Below, in pieces: positions 22,601-32,980 of a DNA stretch of 64,000 nucleotides (its first letter is position 1; every line of letters starts with the position of its first letter). The position numbers and the translations under genes were made by a program. The stretch comes from Mugil cephalus (Eukaryota; Chordata; Actinopteri; Mugiliformes; Mugilidae): positions 23,416,001 to 23,480,000 of the forward strand of contig NC_061781.1 of NCBI RefSeq assembly GCF_022458985.1, given 5' to 3'. The notes under the pieces were generated by a model, which was not told the origin of the DNA, made no database searches, and was given only the letters and a program-made list of their open reading frames with translations.

Positions 22601-24414
22601 TTGAATTCAATATTCAAATAATACAGGTTCAGATTTGCTAGGCAATAAGATGTATGCACCAAACATGTGGAGGACGCTTTTCTTTGAGGGGAAAATACAG
22701 TGAGAACAACATGTGATGTCTAACATTTACCTGCAACACAGCCGAGCCGTGGTCAGAGCTACTGAACACCTTGGACAGCGGCCGAGGGGGGAGCTTAGGC
22801 TTCGTCGACTTGTCGGGGCGTTTGGGAGGCGTTTCCACTCTCGGAGGGAGAGGAGTCGGAGCTGGAGCTGGAGCTGGAGGAGGTGGAGGAGGAGAAACGA
22901 GGGCCGGCGGAGGAGGAAACCTGTCCTCTGTTGAGCCAAACACAAGCGACAAACAGACATTAGAACAACACTTTCATATATATTAAACTCAGTTCAGTTC
23001 AATTCAACTTTATTTGTCCTGAAGGGAATAAACAGGGCCCACGCCCTCAACATTCAACAGTAATAACACACTAACACTGTCAGGGACAACATTCAGGTGT
23101 CCTCCTGTGTCTCCCAAGAATTCACAACTGCCAGGTGCGTTGACAGAAAATAATCAATGATTAAAGAAAAAGATATTAAAAGTCCTTATATAAGAAATCC
23201 CAGGTTCATTCCCACAGGGACAGATTTAGATTTAACCTTCTGAGACCTTGCGTCCACATATGTGGACATTAAGTTTTAGGTTTTATTGCAGCTTATTCTG
23301 CTTCATTTAAACCCGTTGTCCTCATTAGTGGACGCTTTAGTCTGCCATCTAGTCGTAGCAAAGGGCTCATACATTAGTTGGCAAAAAAGTCAGAATTCTA
23401 CAGTTAAAATTTATTTATTTATGCTTAAAAAACGTTTCTAGTTTGATATGAGCCACAAATTTAATACATTTTATCTTTAGCAACGAGCTACAACCTGTAA
23501 TTAGCAAGTACTCGTAGGAGGACGTTGGGACTTCGTTGTTCCGTCTTAGCTCAGCCATGTTCAGGTATTAAAATAAACTGTTTGATGTTTTGTCACATAA
23601 TGATGACTTTACAATAGTTATTTTTAAGACTGCGACTTCCTGTTGAAAGATGATGCTTAGTTTTTATACATATTTGGTCCTTCCTCATCTCAAATACCTT
23701 TAATAGAAATTAAAAAATGCAGACCAAACAAAAGCTCGGGTCTCCAGAGGTTAAAGGTCTAATAGCAGAGGTGATAAAAGATCTGGAATAAACATTTGTT
23801 TTCCTACATGCAGCTTTAAAACACATTCCTGAGGGCACACGCTGAAAGTTTGCTGCTAGGATGTTGCACATTAACACCCCTTATTCAAGCCTCCTTGACC
23901 ACCCTTTTATTCCAGAGTTGGGGCAAGTCTTCCTGCTGCACCCCAGTTATTTATTGGTTTGGTGTAAAGTGTTTGTATTTGTACATTGTGACTCCAACTA
24001 TAACAGCTGCTGCTTATTCTGTTGATAGCAAACACTTAGCTTATCTAAGCGTCTATATGAGCCTGATGTCATAATAAAGTGAATATGTTTTTCTTCTGCA
24101 TCTCTTTTGTGCAGCAAAACTCTTTTTTTTCACGTTGTTGTGCAACAGTAAGAAGACCTGAGCTGTGAAGTACTTTTTATATATTGGAAGAGTTTGCATT
24201 GAAACCTGCTGCTAAGTGTGAAACAAAGAGGAATTCATTCAAAGCGTGCGCTGCATTTAAAAACCCTGGGACTGTGATGTCTCACGCACCTTGTTGAACA
24301 GGTGGAGGAGGCCTCTCCTGCTGAGCCGGATGTCGATCTCTGGACTGATGCCTGCCGCTGAGACGTCCCAGTGTCCGGCTCAGCCGTCCCGGCCCGCTGT
24401 CCTCTCCGTTCCCC
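16675..24414 (-). CDS. klhl9/13-like: BTB-BACK-Kelch protein, KLHL9/KLHL13-like CUL3 adaptor; 5' end unresolved
   Basis: Probable substrate adaptor of a CUL3 ubiquitin ligase. Nine exons join in frame: 24290-24414, 22731-22927, 22305-22437, 22004-22200, 21780-21855, 21123-21683, 20354-20533, 20114-20227 and 16675-17171, giving 692 residues after the first exon junction. The BTB domain starts at [14 protein letters not shown] and ends near [13 protein letters not shown] follows (SSNSLK-like [17 protein letters not shown], then [11 protein letters not shown]). Six Kelch repeats follow, with [59 protein letters not shown] and [10 protein letters not shown]. These match KLHL9/KLHL13 closely, more than KLHL26, but BACK is clearly diverged, so it may be a fish-specific third paralogue. 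The two first exons encode a proline-rich stretch instead of the usual short N-terminus. No in-frame ATG precedes BTB within them, so at least one more 5' exon exists. Confidence 0.88.
18086..18409 (+). mobile_element. Internally deleted Tc1/mariner-like element
   Basis: Starts TACACCGATCAGCCACAACA after a TA dinucleotide and ends near CACCTGATCAGTGTA, the inverted counterpart. The subterminal GACAGGTGCAGTAAACAAC and internal TTCATGTGCATGTTACTCAG are shared with copies at 28235, 39787-39945 (inverted) and 45037. About 324 bases; no transposase remains. Confidence 0.75.
19480..19847 (+). repeat. MITE-like family A, right part
   Basis: Shares TCTAGTTTAATATGATGCGC, AACTACTTCCTGTTCAAAGA and GAAATTAAAAATGTA with the other family members. 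The right terminal GGAGGTTAA is eroded. Confidence 0.5.
19961..20032 (+). mobile_element. Tc1-like right terminal fragment
   Basis: Reads GGAGGTCATAATGTTGTGCC then TGATCGGTGTA, the right inverted terminus of the Tc1-like family. It may be the displaced end of the element starting at 18086, with family A inserted between, or a separate remnant. Confidence 0.6.
20309..20340. repeat. (GAA)n microsatellite
   Basis: Pure AGA/GAA tract just downstream of a Kelch exon donor (the exon ends at 20354), so it begins within about 15 bases of the splice site on the intron side. Confidence 0.85.
20680..21060 (+). mobile_element. Non-LTR retrotransposon 3' ORF remnant in a Kelch intron
   Basis: The plus strand encodes [16 protein letters not shown], then frame-shifted [12 protein letters not shown], then [20 protein letters not shown], then [20 protein letters not shown]. 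This is the canonical order of the reverse-transcriptase C-terminal region in a common fish LINE group. It is antisense to the host gene and inactive (stops and frameshifts). Confidence 0.75.
22495..22600. repeat. Short dispersed repeat C
   Basis: ACCTACTACATGTGTTATAT then AAACTTGG and TTTATAAATATACATTAT is shared with 62515-62587 and, inverted, with about 34165-34235. Class unknown. Confidence 0.55.
23232..23754 (+). repeat. MITE-like family A, full-length copy
   Basis: Begins TTAACCTTCTGAGACCTTGC and ends GGGTCTCCAGAGGTTAA, so the termini are inverted repeats (TTAACC...GAGACC / GGTCTC...GGTTAA). A perfect palindrome GTCCACATATGTGGAC follows the left end. About 523 bases, no ORF. It lies in a Kelch-gene intron. 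Confidence 0.75.
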
Positions 24415-26155
24415 CTGCAGAGGACGAGAACCAGCCTGGAGTTAACTTTCTGCAAAACAGCCTCGTGTTTTTTTTTTAGTGGGTGTTACTAAAGTTACTA
24501 AACGTCAGAAAGTTTCAATCGCCCTCGTGCCAGCTCAATTTGTCTCTCGATACTTCCCCATAAGTGCCACATAGGTGCCACTTCCTTCAGTCAAATTGTC
24601 AACGTCTCATCTGTAAACATGAGATTAATCTAGTGTAATTTCCTGACTCCTCTTCACAGCCCTAAAAAAAAAGCCCCTTATCTGAAAGAGATGAAACAAC
24701 GTTACAAAACTGAAAATAAGTAAATAAATAAATAGTTCCCTGCTGGTGGTGTTAAAGATAAATGCATAAAGTTAGATATTTTAATTTTTTTTCATTTCCC
24801 CGTCATTTATTTTTAACAGATCGACTTCACGCACAATTCAAACACATTAACTTGTTACCCAACGCTTTATTTTATGTCCTTTAAATACGTGATATCTGGG
24901 TGAGAAGCGCATCCTCCTGTGGTTTCATGAACCTCTCACACCTTTAAGACCGGTGCGTCTCATTTCTGCTGTCAAATATCTGAGTGAAAACGAAACACTG
25001 AAGAGTCAGAGTCACTCTTACCCCATTTCATTATCGTCGTGGGGCTGTGGGCTGTGGTTACGTCTCCTATACGAAGAAGAAAGAAGCGTTTTAGTGGACA
25101 GAAATACATTTCTTATAGGTGAGCGGACGCTTGTTAACAGGCTTCAGTCATGTGAGTGTTAGATGTCTTATATGTTCCAAATAAAAACCCAAACCTCACA
25201 CCAGCCTTTCACAATGAAATGAAGAATGAAATGTTGGAGCTTTTTTTTAAAGTCTTGTTTTCACCTCACAGCGTTACAGTAAACGTTTCCTGTCCTACAA
25301 TCTGATCAGGCTCCGTCTAAATGTGAGATGACCCACTTTCTATTGTGGCAGATCTGTGTCTCTGTGTCTGTTTTCTCTCCTTTTTCACGTCGTATTTCAC
25401 TCTGTGATAATGTTGTTGTGTGTTTGATGTGATCTTTCTTTGTTTGTTGACAGAAAAAACGTTTTTTTTTATTTTTTGGAGGTTTGGATGTATCTTCTCA
25501 CCTTAGACAGAACAACTTCCATGTCAAACATTATTAAAATATATATATATATACAAGTCAGGACTCAAATGCAGCATTTACATAAAATAATATAAACTGC
25601 AAGAAGAAACATGGTATTTAACTGACTTATCCACTGGTTTTTACATAAATTAACAAAACTAATGAGATGTACCATATTTTATAACTTGTCCAGGCTTTTA
25701 AACTGATTCTTATTTACACACAGTTAATACAGCGCGGCGTTACTTATGAGAGGGGAGCGCTGTTGTTGAGGCCTTTCTGAAACTGTTACAGTTTCTGCCT
25801 CCCCCACATTAATGAACCGACTGATGTGCAAAAAATTTCTGACACATTAACGCTTTAAACTGCCACTTTTTTCGTGATACGGTCAAAAAAAAAAAAAAAA
25901 GAGGTTTGCTTGTTGCACAAATCGTGGACAGAAGTTGCACAAACACTTGTTCAACTGAAGAAATGTTCAACAGCTCAAAGTCACAAACACTCAATTAGAC
26001 CCAGTTTTGTGTTTATGTTTTCCTGCACGGCTACAACAGAAACATTTCTATCATCTTTTACGTAGGTTTCCTGTCGTGTGTCGTCCACAGATGCACAACA
26101 CGCAGAAGCAGATCTTAAAGCTTTTACATGACTGGGACACGTTGTGCGACCGTAC
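24415..26155. other. 5' intron of the Kelch gene (inferred)
   Basis: 1.7 kb with no exon I can defend. It has an A-run (25885-25901) and an (AT)n near 25539-25551. One ATG-containing stretch near 25034-25043 is followed by a gtaaga donor but has the wrong phase for the next exon. Confidence 0.4.
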
Positions 26156-26348
26156 CTGGAAGAAAGCTTCCTCAGAAGACTGGACCCGAGGCCTCCCTCC
26201 AGCCTGCTGGTCTGACCGGGCGTCTCTCCGAGAGGAAGAACGAGCAGAAAATGTCTGCTCCTTCTGCTGCTGCTGCTGCTGCTGCTTCCACGCCGCCAGC
26301 TGTTTCGGAGAGTCGAAGCGTCTGAGCGAGCATCACCGTTTCTTAAGC
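26156..26348 (-). CDS. Possible upstream exon of the Kelch gene
   Basis: A strong donor (cag then gtacgg) lies at 26155-26156. In the phase required by the next exon (24414), the sequence is open from about 26348 and encodes a Ser-run (AGC repeats, about 26262-26285) and then LEGGLGSSLLRKLSS, which would run into [11 protein letters not shown]. There is no ATG in that frame. A weak acceptor (tctcggtttag) ends at 26349. The same DNA is also open in a Gln-run frame. Coding status and start are therefore unsettled. Confidence 0.3.
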
Positions 26349-27137
26349 CTAAACCGAGACCTCAGTCACTTCCTGTGCCACTTCTCTTTCTCACTGTTTG
26401 CGTCTTTCCGCATCTGAACCACATGTTGTGATACTTTTAGCGAGACCTGTATCGCAAGCCGTGTTTGAGATTGGAGTAAAAAAAAAAGTGCGCACATGAT
26501 TATTATGGAACTGTTTGACTTTTTAGCTTTTGGTTTTCATGCAGTTTCGCCGCCTCGTGCTGGAGGAAACCTGACGACGTGAAACGAACTCAACAGGATG
26601 AAAAGGCCTCGATTCAAATTAGAGTGGACGTCACTGTCCCCAGGGGGGATGTTTGCTTCACAGTTTGCACACTTACGCAAACATATAACATTTATATAAC
26701 ACCTATCACCAAACACAAAATCACATATGACACATGTCACAGTATCACAAACTGTTGCACAAGAGACAGGACGGTGATAAAACCCTCTCCGTCCCGCTGA
26801 GGCTGCTCAGGGCTGTGGAGATGAAACCGTGTCCTTTTTGGAGGACATGTGTCGTTGGGGACGGATGGAGACGCGTGGGCTGACGGGTGGAGGGGGTCAT
26901 GTGCTACTGACCTTTTAAAGAGGGAGTTTATGGTCCAAAGTGTTTCCTATAGATGCTGAGCTGCAGCTGAAATGAGCTTTTTCAGGTTAACGTTTTTGGG
27001 TCAGTTTGCACATGAGTCCTTCCTCTAATAAACGAGAATGATGTTATTTACGTATAAAAACACAAAAGAGAAAAGACACTATTGCTTGATTTAAATGAAT
27101 CCAGAAGAGCAACAAGTCTTTGTCATCTCAGCTGATG
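26349..27137. other. Spacer between the Kelch 5' region and the hao2 3' end
   Basis: About 800 bases. It may contain the Kelch promoter and first exon, but I see no TATA box, CpG-rich core or clear ATG exon. No repeat recognised. Confidence 0.35.
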
Positions 27138-27143
27138 TTTATT
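27138..27143 (-). terminator. Candidate hao2 polyadenylation signal
   Basis: Only minus-strand AATAAA within 400 bases of the hao2 stop; about 360 bases downstream of it. Confidence 0.5.
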
Positions 27144-27503
27144 CAGTCACTGGCAGAACTTCCATCTCCTGCTGCTGTATTCACACATAATGAGCAGCTC
27201 CTTCCCTACTAGCTCTAAAGCAAGAAACACATTCATTTTAAACACTTGCTAAATCTGCCGCCGACCCCTCGGCTTCACCCGGACTCACTCGTGCAGTCAC
27301 GGCGTGAAAACATCCTTTTTACTTTCAAAGTTGTCTGCAACGCTGCGCGCACTGTGATTTCCCGGCACGATAAAACATCTCTGATGAAATCTCAGGCCTT
27401 TGTTCAACACCAATGTTTGATTCAGAAGAGTTCAGCTCTTTTTTTGTTTGTTTGTTTGTTTTTTTTTGTTACGTCGTCCTCAGTGCTGCCCCCTGCTGCC
27501 ACG

Positions 27504-30500
27504 TCACAGTTTGGAAAACTGAATGAGGTTCCTGTTGATTTCGGCCACGTTCCTGCAGCCTGGACGGGATAAATATATACAAAAAAAATAAAATAATATG
27601 GAATGGTTGCACAGATTACGAGTTTAATGAATGATTTTTTACACCTCGGACTCACCTGATAGAGCCATGGACAGACGGAACTCGTCGTTTAAGATCTGCA
27701 GCACCTCCCTCAGCCCCTCCTCCCCCTGAAAGATGAATGATTACTGTCAAAAGTGCAGAATATTATCCAGCTATAAAACCTCCAGCTCCAACAATGTTCA
27801 CAGGAATCCACTAATAATCAAAGTAAAAGTTAAATTCATTCAATGTGACCGTGGCTGTTTGTCCCTGGTTCATATAAACCCACTGAATAACCGTCAGTGG
27901 TCATATTTAAATAAATAGTCGCTGCATAAGCTCAGACTCGGGGCTGATGTCGCACCTTGTACGCGAGGCCCCACACGGCCGGACGGCCGATGAACACACA
28001 CTTGGCTCCCAAGGCCAGAGCTTTCAGCACGTCACTTCCCGTCCTGATGCCCCCGTCCACGTAGACCTCGATCCTGCCCTGCACCGTGTCCACGATCTCC
28101 GTCAGCGCGTCGATCTGTCAGATAAAACAAGGACGCGTCACCGCTGTGTTTGTGGGGGAAGGTTATCAAAGCACGAACACGTGAGGCTGACTGACTGTGA
28201 CACGTTGATGTTAATCAGGTCTGTGACTAGTGAACACATCGATCAGCCGCAACATTATGACCACCGACAGGAGAAGTGAATAACATTTAAACCATCTTGA
28301 GATAATTCAGTGTTCTGCTGGGAAACTTCTGGACCTGATATTCATTCATGTGGATGTTACTCAGACATGTAGCTCCCACCTAGACCAGACAACCACATAT
28401 TTTCTCTATTTCCTAAAGGTTGAACGACTTCCTCTAATGACAACCTGAGCTAAAGCTTCGTCTGCATGTTTCTAATTTCTCCAAGGTATTTAAGATCAGT
28501 AGGACGTAAGAAATATAAAAACTAAGCATCATCTTTGATCAGGAACGAGTTTCTGCAGAAAAACTCATGTCACACAGGGATTATTTCTCTGTATATTATA
28601 ATAAAGTCACCAATATGTAGCAAAATATAAAACAGAATATGCAAATAATGAAGTTACTATTGATAGAAATTGTTGCGTTTGTGCGTCATATAAAAGCAGA
28701 AAAGTTAATAAGCAGAAACAAACATTTTTGCACTTTCCTCACATGACCGTCTGCAGACTTCACACGCTGAAACGCTCTGTGTTTTTCATGAGGATAAACG
28801 TTTAAATGAAGCAGAACAAACCTAAAAGTCAACGTCCCCATACGAGGACGTGTGGTCTCAGAAGGTTAAAAAAAAATGCAACCAACTCTGTGTATCAACA
28901 TTATCTGTGTGATGAACGCTTGAGCGTGGCGGGCGAGTACCGAGGCCAGGCCCCCGTCCAGCTGCCTCCCCCCGTGGTTGGACACGATGATGCCCTGGAC
29001 GCCGTGCTCCACGGCCAGCTCGGCGTCCTCCTTGGTCAGGATGCCCTTGATGATAATGGGGAGGCGGGTGATGGACTGCAGCCAGCAGACGTCCTTCCAG
29101 CTGATGGAGGGGTCCAAGGTGTTGGCCGGTACCCCGTACTCCTCCGGACCTGCCGCCTCCTGCTGCATAAAAGCACAAGCACAGCTCCATAAACGTGTTA
29201 TGTAAACGTGCTCTCGATTACTTCTTCTGCTTATGTTGCACGAAGCTTTTTACCTGGAGCACCCCGTCGAAGTTCTTGACCTTGAGGTGCGGCGGCAGCT
29301 TGAACTGGTTGCGGATGTCGTTGCGGCGCTTGCCCGTGTACGGCACGTCCACGGTGAGGACCACGGCCTTGTAGCCGAGGGCCTCGACTCGGTGCACGAT
29401 CTGCTCCGACAGCTTCCTGTCCCGGTACACGTACAGCTGGAACCAGCGGTAGCCGTTGGGCGCCGCCGCCACGATCTCCTCCACCGAGCAGGTGGAGTAC
29501 GTGCTGGTGATGTAGCAGGTGTTGAGGGCCTCGGTGGCTGTGGAGCAGGGATTAGTGTGGTGACTGAATTCAATCGTTCAAGGGTGAAATAGAGCAACAA
29601 TGAAACATAAATGAAACTAAATAGAGGAGATGATTAAAAGCAGAGGCAATGTCCAATAGATGTCTGATCTGTTTCTTGTTTAGGAAACGATAAAAGTCAT
29701 TAAAAGGTAGAATTAACAAACAGATCTGAAAGGTTCAGAGTCACAGGAAGCATCAAAAAGTTCACAAAGACAATATTTCTTGAACCAGAGATTTCAACTT
29801 AACAGTTTCTATAGACACTAAATAAAAGTTCATAAGAAAGATGTGTTCACATGCACCAAAAAATTAATTTCTATGGAAGTTCTTGACCCTTCTTTTGACC
29901 CTTCTCCTGTAGAAGAAGGTGTTTTCAACGTTTCATCACTCTTTTCAAACTCTTATTTGAACATCTGATTGTTTTGCAACTTCCATGTTTCTGTCCCTCC
30001 TGGAAACATCATGTGATGACATGATGTTTACACCCTGCAGGGCAAACAGAAATAATATATTCAATCCAACCTAGAGAGAAAAATGATTTCACTAAATGTT
30101 TAAATGATTTTTAAGACCTAATACTTTACAATTACTTAATTAGAAAATTAAATCTGCTTGGACTGAGGTGGTTTCACTCTGATCTATTAGCAGATCACTG
30201 GTGTCTGTGTAGATGTAGTTAGAGTTTGGTGGAGGTGGAGTCTTTAACTTTTGCACTATGTTAATAACTGAGCACTCACATGGACCGTTTAACCCCAGGA
30301 ATCCCACTCAAACGTGACTGAATGAGAAGTGGAAATGATACGAGATATGAGATGAACAGTGGGAGGAGGCTCACATGAAACACAGGAAACACAAGTCTGG
30401 TGACAGACTGATGACTGTGTTGTTGTGTGGTGGTTAATGTTCAGCTAAATTCAAACTGTTTAATTAAGGATTCGATTTAATATGTACTGAATTAAAAAAA

Positions 30501-32460
30501 AAAGAAGAAGAAGAAAAACAGTAAAAGTTTTCTCCTTGCAGGTAAACACGATTTCATGCTCTCTGCTGCCACCTTGTGTTGACTCTGTGAACTAACATTA
30601 GACTTCAATGGGTCACAGTAGCTTAGTTGCACATAAAGAAACACTTTTAAAACCCACAGGTAAAAAGAAAGATAAAATAAACTCAAAGTGTTCTGTGTTC
30701 TGAGACAAAGCTGAGTCTTAGTCTCGTGACCCAAAGCAGAGAGACGTCTTTATCAGAGGTGTTGTGAATCAGCCCTCACCCCGAGCAGTGGCCACCTCCC
30801 CCTCGTGCCAGGCCAGGCAGTGAAAGGCCGTGGGCGCGATGCCGACTGGGAAGCTGATTTCTGTCCCCTGCACCGTGGTGCGAGTGTCGCTCATGGACAC
30901 GTCCCGCAGGATACGAGGCCGGAGACGGATCCTGAATGTTGAGGCAGTCACATTATTATCATTTAGATAATCACAGAAGGTACGAGGCATCGACTTTCAC
31001 TGTATGTCAGAATATTTAACAATATTTAATTAAAGCAAATTAGCCAAGAAAACTTATAATAATAAAAATGTTAAAGCTCAATATGAGCAGATACAAAGTA
31101 GCAGTGTTGTGTGGATTTGAGCTTCACCAGTTACTCAGCATCACAACAGCACATCAGTTTACATCAGTTAACGTCTAGATTCTGCAACAGCTTTAAAACA
31201 ATCATGTTATTTTCACCTTTTTCTCTACTGGGTTTTTTGTGCATCAGCATATAGTCGCTGTCATGTAATTCTAATGTGCACTGTTAGTGAACAGCTTAAA
31301 TGAAAAGAAAAATATGTATATGATGTTATTTTGTGCATAAAGAGCGACTCTGGTGGGACTCGAACCCACAACCTTTGAATGACATCTCACATTTTTTGAC
31401 TAGAAGTCCAATGCGCTGTCCATTGCGCCACAGAGCCTTATGAATTATACTTTATCTTAAACCTGAGAGACACAAACACCATCTTTATCATCTGACAACA
31501 TGACCAATATGAAACTAGAATAAAGTCAGTGCTAAATGATTTTTTTTTACTCATGCATTATGATTTCTTGCAAACCACCTTCCTCCTGAGATAATGACAA
31601 GAATAACTTCTCTAAAGCAGAGACGTCCAAGTCTGCGATTCAGTTTTCCTCAGATTCCCAACCTGAGTGAAACACATCAGCAAACAAATCACTTGTAACA
31701 GGCTCATTGTAGCAAAAACACAAAACGACGCACACAAAACCTTCAGGCTCTTTACGAGTCTGTATGGAGACGTGAGGACGTCTGAGAGGAATCTGAGAGG
31801 AGGCGTAGTCCTCACAAAAAGAAGAAATGCAACTTTACAAATGGCCACTGCAGATGGGGGGGGGGGGGGGGGGGGGTGATGAGCAGTGGATGATCAACCG
31901 TGGGTAAAGTGTAACGGCCTGTTTGTGATTATGAGGCATTAAAACTAAATGTCCTGCACCACAGTTAAAGAAATCAGTTACAGCGTGAAGGCCAGAGTCC
32001 ACAAAAAACAAAAAAACTGCTTGATTCAGGACAACATTGGTCTAAAATAGTGTTTCTCAAGTCTGGTCCTTGGGACCCACTGCCCTGCATGTTTTTTGAT
32101 GTGTCCCTCCTCAAACACACCTGATTCAAATGATCAGCTCGTCATCAAGCTCTGCAGTATAAGGAGCCATTCATTTGAACCAGGTGTGTTGGAGGAGGGA
32201 AACATAGAAAACATGCAGGGCAGTGGGTCTAAAGTGCCATTAAAAGCTTAATATATGTGATATATATTAAGTGTCAGAGCAGTTAAATGGTGCATGTGTG
32301 ATATCTTTGAGCGTCCGGGTCGGCTGTACCTTTTATAGGCCAGCAGGTTGTCGTCCCTGGTGCAGCATTCGTCTGCTCCGGCTGCGTAATAATCCCAGGT
32401 GGCCTTTGAGAGATGCGCCTTCGCGTACTCCTCAAAGTCTGTCAGGCAAACCATGGCCAT
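27504..32460 (-). CDS. hao2: Peroxisomal 2-hydroxyacid oxidase 2
   Basis: FMN-dependent oxidase that turns long-chain L-2-hydroxy acids into 2-oxo acids with release of H2O2. Seven coding exons: 32330-32460, 30780-30931, 29254-29537, 28941-29162, 27956-28114, 27656-27725 and 27504-27559 (131, 152, 284, 222, 159, 70, 56 nt), all GT-AG and phase-consistent, giving 357 codons against about 351 in human HAO2. Catalytic and FMN residues by family alignment: Tyr24 (DYYAAGADE), Tyr130 (FQLYVY), Asp158 (LTVDVP), Lys228 (IIKGIL), His252 and Arg255 (SNHGGRQLD). The barrel end [18 protein letters not shown] is intact. The C-terminus QFSKL is a peroxisomal PTS1 signal. [11 protein letters not shown] and [17 protein letters not shown] favour HAO2 over HAO1. 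Two ATGs lie at 32460 and 32454; I chose the first. An upstream non-coding exon is likely. Confidence 0.95.
28235..28394 (+). mobile_element. Tc1-like left-end fragment (hao2 intron)
   Basis: ACATCGATCAGCCGCAACAT, GACAGGAGAAGTGAATAACA, CATGTGGATGTTACTCAGAC: the left half of the same family as 45037-45462. The right terminus is missing. Confidence 0.7.
28470..28869 (-). repeat. MITE-like family A, inverted copy (hao2 intron)
   Basis: Reads in the opposite sense to 23232-23754. It has AACTAAGCATCATCTTTGAT near its left side and ends GTCCCCATACGAGGACG, then GGTCTCAGAAGGTTAA about 70 bases before the 28941 exon border. Confidence 0.65.
29538..30779. other. hao2 intron between coding exons 2 and 3
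   Basis: 1.2 kb, AT-rich. I see no repeat or gene beyond a short A-run near 30493-30502. Confidence 0.5.
31345..31437 (-). tRNA. trnaR-ucu: tRNA-Arg(TCT) with a 20-base intron
   Basis: On the minus strand the gene runs from GGCTCTGTGGCGCAATGG at 31437 to the discriminator base at 31345. The acceptor arm GGCTCTG pairs with CAGAGTC (one G-U). The D arm contains GCGCAATGGACAGCGC. The anticodon stem TTGGA pairs with TTCAA around loop CTTCTAA, with anticodon TCT at 31402-31404. The T arm has GGTTCGAATCC. The intron, 31381-31400, begins GTCAAAAAATG one base after the anticodon, the canonical place. Mature length is 73. It lies inside the first coding intron of hao2 on the same strand. Its A and B boxes are intact, so it looks functional. 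It decodes AGA/AGG-type arginine codons. Confidence 0.95.
31856..31876. repeat. Poly(G) tract of 21
   Basis: Unbroken run of 21 G on the plus strand in a hao2 intron, about 420 bases upstream of the tRNA gene on the minus strand. Its length may be assembly-sensitive. Confidence 0.85.
32046..32232. mobile_element. hAT-type non-autonomous MITE
   Basis: A long palindrome. GGACCCACTGCCCTGCATGT at the left pairs with ACATGCAGGGCAGTGGGTC at the right. Inner segments CAAACACACCTGATTCAAAT and TTTGAACCAGGTGTGTTGGA also pair. It matches a very common fish hAT-type MITE whose outer end reads GTGTTTCTCAAGTCTGGTCC. The right outermost bases are missing. It lies in hao2 intron 1. Confidence 0.75.
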
Positions 32461-32869
32461 CTCTGCACAGCGACCTGCGTCTCTGCGTGGGACAAACGCT
32501 CGGCAGCGTGATCCTCATTGATCGTGGCGCGTACAATGGAAATAATCAGCCATTTATATTCATTTTGCATTTGATCGTATGCACAGACTGCACCAATAAT
32601 AACCAGCTGACTGAGGAATAGTGGAGTATGTTAAATATTACTCTGCTCGGCGCTAAACACACTGCTGGCTTTTGTCAAACATAGTTATTTATTTCCAGAA
32701 TCTACCGCGACCAGTCACTTCTCATATTTTTTACTCGTCCGGTTTCATCTGGAAACAAGGTTTGTTGCGCTGCATGTGAGACAAAAGAGCTACAGGCAAC
32801 AACGCCACACAAGCGCTTAAAGATCAGGATGAGGAAAAAAACGCATGAAGTTACAGCTTCAGGACTTAC

Positions 32870-32980
32870 CACAAATGATTGATATGTCACACAAGCCCCT
32901 GAGTCTGAACTGTGGACGCCTCTGTGAAGGACTGACGTTGTGACATCGACACTCAAACTCAAACTCCGCCTCCTATCAGC
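32870..32980 (-). promoter_or_regulatory. Candidate hao2 first (non-coding) exon and promoter
   Basis: A perfect gtaagt donor at 32864-32869 (minus) ends a possible exon at 32870. The matching acceptor gtgcag is two bases before the hao2 ATG, which would give a 5' UTR intron of about 407 bases. A GC-box-like GGAGGCGGAG lies at 32964-32973. The exon carries a short upstream ORF. All of this is inferred from splice and promoter motifs. Confidence 0.4.

Noticed and set aside
25034..25043. ATG exon for the Kelch gene (MKWG then gtaaga)
   Set aside because: Ends in phase 1 while the exon at 24414 requires two leftover bases.
26128..26417. Plus-strand ORFs with runs of Ala or Cys
   Set aside because: Created by the CTG/CAG triplet run; nearby splice signals favour the minus strand.
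28806..29592. Plus-strand ORFs rich in V, H, D and G
   Set aside because: Antisense of hao2 exons.
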